Program-made: the position numbers and the translations under genes
Assembly: GCA_021234155.1 (NCBI GenBank)
Contig: JAJEKV010000077.1
Location: forward strand, 5,015,849 to 5,079,848
Source of the DNA: Isoetes taiwanensis
Lineage: Eukaryota; Streptophyta; Lycopodiopsida; Isoetales; Isoetaceae
Direction of reading: 5' to 3'
Length of the DNA stretch: 64,000 bases
The notes under the pieces: model-generated
Told to the model about the DNA's origin: nothing
Databases searched by the model: none
The model's input: the letters and a program-made list of their open reading frames with translations, nothing else
In this document: piece after piece, positions 58,158 to 64,000 of the stretch
Layout of the letters: the number at the start of each line of letters is the position of its first letter
Position numbering within the stretch: the first letter of the stretch is position 1

Positions 58158-58640
58158 TTAGCTCACACCAACAACTTCCGACCGATCCGGACCTCCATAT
58201 TCATTATCGAGCTTGCTCGTTAAAGCCCGGATAGCAATTTTCCAATGCTCCACCATCCGCGGCTCGAAATTGATCGGCCCGGCCGGCCAAGCTATCATCG
58301 GCATAGCCAAACATATGCTTTCCATAACCGAATTGCATCCGCAGTGTGTTATAAATGCTGCCACCGACCTGTGCTCCAAAATTTCACTCTGCGGTGCCCA
58401 ATTCACCACCATCCCCTGTTTTTCTCCTTCCTTGTCACAAAATTCTTCAGCATTTTTGATGCGGTTTCTACCCCAGATCCGCCATGAAGCTCCATAAAAA
58501 TGGTTGCTTGCTTAACTCCAACCCAATTGCTAGCTCTTCCAATTGTTCCGGCGGTACCTTTGCAAGCGTTCCAAATGCTATGTATAAAACCGATTTGGGT
58601 TTAAAGCAAACTCTGCCACTGTTTCTTGTTTCTTGCCTTT
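58158..58640 (-). pseudogene. UDP-glycosyltransferase C-terminal relic with PSPG box
   Basis: Family 1 UGTs transfer sugar from UDP-sugars to small molecules. The minus strand at 58489-58594 gives SVLYIAFGTLAKVPPEQLEE and IGLELSKQPFLWS. After a frame break, the PSPG donor-binding box follows at about 58270-58400: WAPQSEILEHRSVAAFITHC, GCNSVMESI, AWPAGPINFEPRM. Key positions (W, Q, HCG-x-NS, E) are present. The frame shift between the two blocks, the altered end of the PSPG box and the lack of a recognisable N-terminal half make it a pseudogene. The relic may extend upstream to about 59050. Confidence 0.8.
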
Positions 58641-58890
58641 GCAGAGTTTAAACAGGGCCAAATCCCTGGATATAGTGGTGCCCATTTAGGTAGCTCGTTG
58701 GAGCAATGCGGTTGCAAATATCGAAAGCGTGAGCTTGCCTTGCCTGGCCACCGATTGAATACATGGAGCTCATATTTTCGGGGAATGCCAATACCTACAT
58801 TAGATATTTCTTCTCATGCTTTTGCATTATGTTCGCAGATTTGACAAAGTTTAGCTAGGGAAACAACTCCTGCTCTATGGCAAAACGAAT

Positions 58891-58961
58891 TTTTTTTTTT
58901 TGAAGGACTTGAGCCTTTATTATCCAGAGAAAATTGTCTACGCAAGCTACTCGAATGAGGA
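58891..58961 (-). mobile_element. Minimal retroelement tail insertion with target duplication
   Basis: A T-run (58890-58901) is followed by GAAGGACTTGAGCCTTTATT, i.e. an AATAAA-bearing poly(A) tail on the minus strand, resembling the LINE 3' end GAAGGACGACAAGCTTTATT at 38765. It is flanked by TGCTCTATGGCAAAACGAAT (58871-58890) and TGCTCTGGCAAAATGAAT (58962-58979), a slightly decayed target duplication. Only about 70 bp of the 3' end was inserted. Confidence 0.65.
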
Positions 58962-59082
58962 TGCTCTGGCAAAATGAATGTTTGCTCTAGCGAAGCTCCA
59001 ACAAGAACGAGCTTCATCGGGCCATGGCTCTTCTCCAAGATACAATTTGTAATCACGTCAACGCGTCCGCGAAATATTCGAG

Positions 59083-59170
59083 GTTACCGCAATAAATGCT
59101 TTATAATCAATGAATGCACAGGTTATTAAGTGGCCGCAATAAATGCTTTATATAAGTAATAAATGCACAC
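59083..59170. repeat. 46-bp tandem duplication
   Basis: CCGCAATAAATGCTTTATA occurs at about 59088 and 59133, each followed by an A-rich ...AATGCACA phrase. Confidence 0.7.
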
Positions 59171-59409
59171 AGTACACGTGCCATGTTTTAAGAATTTTGA
59201 AGGAACAAAATGAAGGAGAACAGAAATTAGACACTCAATTACATAGGAAGGATAACTACAACTTGCAACAATTCTGTTTTTTTTACTACAACATTTGAAA
59301 CTCGACGTTTGCATCAAGTATGAGAGAGATTTGAAATGATTGTTGCAGATGTCTTCTTGCAGACCTAACATTTAAAAGATTAATTCAAAATATAAAAAAC
59401 GTTCACACT

Positions 59410-59590
59410 GTGACTTCCGAGTAAATATATTGCTCATTATTCTAATCCTAAAGCATCTTAGTTCCGTATCTCTTCTGCTTATTATTTGTCAGAATACATT
59501 GTGACTTTCGAGCAGATATATTGCTCATTATTCTATTCCTAAAGCATCTTGATTCCTTTTGTCTTCACCTTATTATTTGTCAGAACAATG
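59410..59590. repeat. 91-bp tandem duplication
   Basis: GTGACTTCCGAGTAAATATA (59410) and GTGACTTTCGAGCAGATATA (59501) open two copies that remain collinear through ATTGCTCATTATTCTA and TTATTATTTGTCAGAA, about 87 percent alike. Confidence 0.8.
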
Positions 59591-60770
59591 AATCACACCA
59601 GCTTCCTTCCAGGCTACATTCAGGTACTTCTGTCTAAATTCATGCGATCAGTGTAGCAATTGCACTCAGATTTGCATACAGAATATACACTTAAAAGTCG
59701 TGACTACCTGTAGATAATGTGTATAATAAATCTGTCACCAAATCAGGTCTCAAAAGTAAGAAAGGGCAACCTAAGGTGGTCTCAAATGTAAGAAGAAAGG
59801 AAGCTCTAAGAATGAAGAGATAACATGCCGGTAGGCATGGTCTGATAATGTGGCTATAGCCATGACTAAAACCAATCTATGGTGGAAATCTTTTGAGGCA
59901 TATCAGGCTCGGCATCGTATTGTCATGTCCTTTAAATGTGCTTTGCCAACCCTGTTGTTTCCTCCAAATCAAGCAGAAACCAATGTTTGAAATATAAGGA
60001 CATTGGCCCAATCAAGATACATGTTGTATACTAAGCCATCAATCAACATGTGAATAAGATCTTCATGGATGTTTTAGAGATAACGCATGTATGCATACAG
60101 CAATGGAAATTGCAGAATTATACAACAAATAATGCAACATGCTACATATGTAGATATACCAAAGGTTCCATTCCAGAAACCACTTTGAAAGACCATGCAC
60201 ATGTTGATGTGTTCAACACATCAATGCTAATGAGGGGGAAGAAAAGGAAGAGATTTTACTTGGTTCTCATTTCGTGCATACAAAGATGCCTGCAACAGAT
60301 TTATGAATGAAAATTTTTGTCTTCTGCAAATCATGACAATCAAGTCAAAGAAAAAGAATATGTATGAAACATGGAGCATTTCTGGCCTATTAATATGATT
60401 GGAAAGTGCAGCGAAGAAAGACATTTTGGGGGGGAACAAACCATAAGGTACATGCTTTATGGAACAAAAGGTACATGCTTTATGGGAGCTATATATAGAC
60501 CTTTGACAACTGAAACTGGAATTTATAGTGCATTTAGACATTGTTTTGCAGCAAGTCAAACTAATTTGTGAGATGTTATGAAGTGTTACAAAGCCAAAAA
60601 CAACAGACATGCAGAGTAACATATTTGAACTTATATGTAACGGTACTCGCAAGGTCAGGCTTGAAGTACAACAATTTATAAAAGCCATTAAGAATTTGAT
60701 TTCCAGGAATGCCTAGTAGAAATAGTAAGCGCATTAACTTGAAAGTAATAATTGCAGCTCTGCTATACCG

Positions 60771-60950
60771 AGGATGGCAGTCTGACTCTTGACTCTCTTG
60801 TTTATTTGGCATATTTCTTGAATATGTGCTAAGAAAGGCAGTTTCTAGAACTATAGCTTTGCATGTTTGCTTGCTACATATTGAGGATGGCAGTCTCACT
60901 CTTGACTCTCTTGTTCTGGTCTGGCACATTTCTTAAACCATGTGCTATAA
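60771..60950. repeat. 122-bp duplication
   Basis: GAGGATGGCAGTCTGACTCT (60771) and GAGGATGGCAGTCTCACTCT (60893) open two copies, both continuing TGACTCTCTTGTT and ATTTCTT. Confidence 0.7.
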
Positions 60951-63900
60951 TTATAGCTATAAGAAAGTATGACGAATATAGCATAGATATTAGAAAAATG
61001 CTGGATGTGTATTATCTGATAGCTATAAGAAGAGCAACAAAAAGAGAATGAGGTAAGAGAAATTAATACATACCTGTCATATCTTTGCAGGATTAGTATT
61101 TGATATCATGTATTACTTGGACTGCATATATCCAGATAGTAAAGAGGATTGGATGAGCATAGTAACATGTGACAATATTATCTAAAGTTCTCTATCACAC
61201 AAACATAATTATACATAATTCTGCAATCTTATCTTAATAGAACTGAGTGTGGAAACTTGCTTAACTAAAAAGGGTCACTGCAAAATTGTTAACATGATGC
61301 TGGCCGTGAGAAACCTCCGATGCAATTCCTTCCTTCTCGTCAACATGCAAGAGTACTGAAATAATAGAGATAAATTCCAAAAATTACGATGCATCATGGC
61401 TTCATCATGTCACATCTGTTAAATTTGGCCTTCATGAACAAAATCACAAAGGCTGGTCCTTGTAGTGCATTATCGTGCATTTGCTGTGCAAAGGAAGTTG
61501 GCAGTCATATTCATCTATGGCATCATGGAAGCTAAGACATGTCTTTGCTGCTATGGATGATGATGGAGAATAATAGTCCAGCAAACCCCGATATGGAATG
61601 CCTCAAATCTTGATGCAATAAGGAGCTAGAGAATCGTGAATAAATGGCAGGAATGCAGAAGAAATAGAAAAATAAAGTAGCCAAAATAAAAGCACGAAGA
61701 ATAGAGGACAAACCTAGATAACCAGAGGGAAAGAGTAGCTGAAGAAAGGATAATTATTGCATGTACTTGTACTGAACTGTTAAATACCACCAACATGGGC
61801 AATCTTAAAAGTCTGACGTTACATAATAGGCAATTACATAATAAGCAATTTGTAACAGATAATGAGAAATTGATACATTTTACATTGTCAAAATCATAAA
61901 CAGCTAAAAGAACATTTTGAGCCTACCTGCTTTTACTTCAAGAATTGGAGAGAGCAGGCTTAAGTCTCGATGGATTCTTGAAGGCACAGACGAAAGAAAT
62001 AGGTGATGCTCATATTCTCTAGATTCCTTCACGCAATTAGAACCAAGCTTATATTTCGGCCCAACCAAGCATGCTAAAGCACATTGAAGATGGACTGGAG
62101 AAATCACGAAATCTACATACAAACAAATACCTTGAGGGGATTGATAGCCGGTCTTGGAAATTCTCCCAAGCTCTGACATAAGCTGCTGTGACGCCCTTTG
62201 GCTGTTTAGGTAATTCTTGTGAAGAATAGAATAAGCCCACGCTGTGAATAATCTCTACTGCGATAGGAGTCATTATGCCATAAAGCGAACAGCCCATGCC
62301 AAGGTTGAAGCAAGCAGGCATCAACGCATTCGTTGGAGCAAGAAAGAGATAACATCATGGTAGGGCACAACAAATCATTTGATGAGACTGCAACGATCAA
62401 ATGGAAGAACAATCTGCTGCTTACAGGGCAGATTGCAAGAAGCAACATGAAATAAAATCACGCAAATGTCGCAGATGAGTAATTAACCAAGCACGTATTC
62501 GGATGCAACCAAGCATGTACCAAGCACTCCTTTCCGCAGAGGAAATCCCTCCTGAATGCCACCGAAATGCATGGGGGCTGCTGTGTGACATATTCGCGAT
62601 CGAATTAAGGGGAAAATCCAAAAACCCAAAATCACAGGGAAAAATTTCTACGATTTTTGGGAAGTCTGAAAAATTTCTCCGGCGACAAAAACCTCAAAAT
62701 CTTAGGAAATCAACTAAAGGAAAATTCCAAAAATATTTTCCACCAAACCGGATAATCCCAAATTAACAAGATTGATAATAATAATAAAGCAAACATAGGT
62801 ATTGTATTGATATGTTTATTTAGGAAAATCTAGGTTATACACTATTCAGTAACCTCAATATCGCAGCACATGAGCCATATTTGTAAAGGAGGAAATGCAC
62901 TTCATTCCACCATTATAGACATACAATGCACAACTGGACATTCTCACTTCCATTTATAGAGTGTTAAACAAATTGAATTGAGAATATAATCTCAAGAAAC
63001 ATATTCCATTCTAGTCTCAATTGCCTGCATACTAAGGGCTGCTCAAATATTCCATGCATTGCATACCAAGGGCCACTCAAATATATGCAATTACACTGTT
63101 ATAAAATGGCCAAAACTTGAACAGAATCATGTATAGATCCATAAATCTTAAATATGCAACAAGCTTTCTCTTGCGAGGCGCATATATTTGCATGAACAAT
63201 AACATCATAAGATCTGCGGAAGAGGGGCCTAGTGCCCAATATAAAACCAATGCCACTAGTTCAGAAAACGAACTGTTAAAATATCTTAAAATACCGGGTA
63301 GTAGAGAAGAATGCAGAGATGAAACTAAGATATACAAGCAATGTGTATGCAACCTGGTAGTTTCTGAAAATGTATATACAACCTGCTAGCTTCTGAATGA
63401 CTTCAGATGCACCACATTAAGGTTTGTTCCTAGAGGATTTAACAAGAATTTATAACCGTAATTGGAGGATAAGAATGAAGGGCATTTGGAAGAAATCATC
63501 CATAGCAATAAACCTTTTGAATATGCAATGGATATGGCAATGCTTGAGAAGTAGCAATGTGTATGCAAATTCATGTCATACATACCATAGCTGGCCGGAA
63601 CCCAGCTTCAAGACAAGAAAAAGCGTTCGACACCTGTGTTTCTAATGGTTTTTATATGTTTGTAACACAAAGAAGTGATTCACTGCAAGAAAAAACTTTC
63701 GGCTCCTGCTTTACTCAGAATACATTGCAAATAGAATAGAGCACATTCTTCTATGAATCTGGAAGTCAGAGAAAAGCGACGAGATATTCCACATCTAAAC
63801 CAGCTGCCAAATCCAGAGAAATCAGCAGGAAACATTTTGATGCAACTACTTGATCACTACCGAATCTGCAGGCTAAAGCCCTTCTCTTCTAACGCACATA

Positions 63901-64000
63901 GACCTGAAGCACGTAGACCTTCATGGTGTTGAGTTTGAAATAAATAGTTCTGGGTTTTCTGCCATCGCTCAGAAGGCCTCAAAAATGGAGAAACCTCAGA
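60951..64000. other. Intergenic to window end, unassigned frames only
   Basis: No gene is recognised. The minus-strand frame at 62049-62324 contains HSVGLFYSSQELPKQPKGVT, continues to ENFQDRLSIPSR and is followed by a possible donor (AGGTATTTG). It reads like a genuine exon, but I cannot name a family. The DNA at 62590-62760 is A-rich with repeated AAAAATTTC words. The rest is AT-rich. Confidence 0.3.

Noticed and set aside
1-64000. CRISPR arrays, bacterial operons, rRNA genes
   Set aside because: None seen. Gene structure and transposons are those of a plant nuclear genome.

Overview
This is nuclear DNA from a land plant. The evidence is GT-AG spliced genes with plant-type families (RST1, PPR, receptor-like cytoplasmic kinase and UDP-glycosyltransferase relics) set in a dense background of plant transposable elements. 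The coding sequences are clearly diverged from the angiosperm versions I know, and a catechol O-methyltransferase of the animal type is present, so a non-angiosperm vascular plant such as a fern or gymnosperm is plausible. The species cannot be fixed from sequence alone. I see no prokaryotic features, no CRISPR array and no rRNA.

Layout. 0-15 kb is transposon country. It holds the 3' end of a Ty3/gypsy pol with a long AT-rich tail and LTR-like promoter, a Helitron Rep/helicase N-terminal fragment, and a three-layer nest: a dispersed repeat interrupted by a 3.3-kb hAT element with an 8-bp target duplication, itself interrupted by a 196-bp CACTA-type foldback MITE with a 3-bp target duplication. 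Two GC-rich foldback elements and a three-copy tandem repeat follow.

15.4-32.4 kb is the one large gene of the window, a 25-exon plus-strand RST1 (RESURRECTION1, focadhesin/DUF3730 family). Nearly every exon joins in frame to give about 1832 residues. The exception is exon 10, which is one nucleotide out of frame. Its introns carry an antisense LINE piece, four copies of a short retroelement tail, and local duplications.

33-37.2 kb holds a Ty1/copia relic, a 410-bp foldback element and, on the minus strand, an intact three-exon LYR-motif gene resembling LYRM1 (125 aa). RST1 and the LYR gene are convergent.

38-49 kb is LINE territory. A 5.5-kb minus-strand LINE, lacking the middle of its reverse transcriptase, is inserted into the tail of an older plus-strand LINE with a 15-bp target duplication. 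A decayed kinase pseudogene and another truncated LINE follow. 52-59 kb contains pseudogene relics: a PPR E-domain, a COMT-like gene that has lost a metal-ligand aspartate, and a UGT with a PSPG box. 56-61 kb has a cluster of small local duplications. From 59.6 kb to the end I find no recognisable gene.

Functionally, only RST1 (cytoplasmic RNA-exosome cofactor, cuticle and embryo phenotypes in Arabidopsis) and the LYR protein (probably mitochondrial Fe-S/assembly adaptor) look like working host genes. I found no evidence of an undescribed multi-gene system. The most informative features are the two transposon nests, the RST1 exon 10 frame break and the hidden LYR gene.
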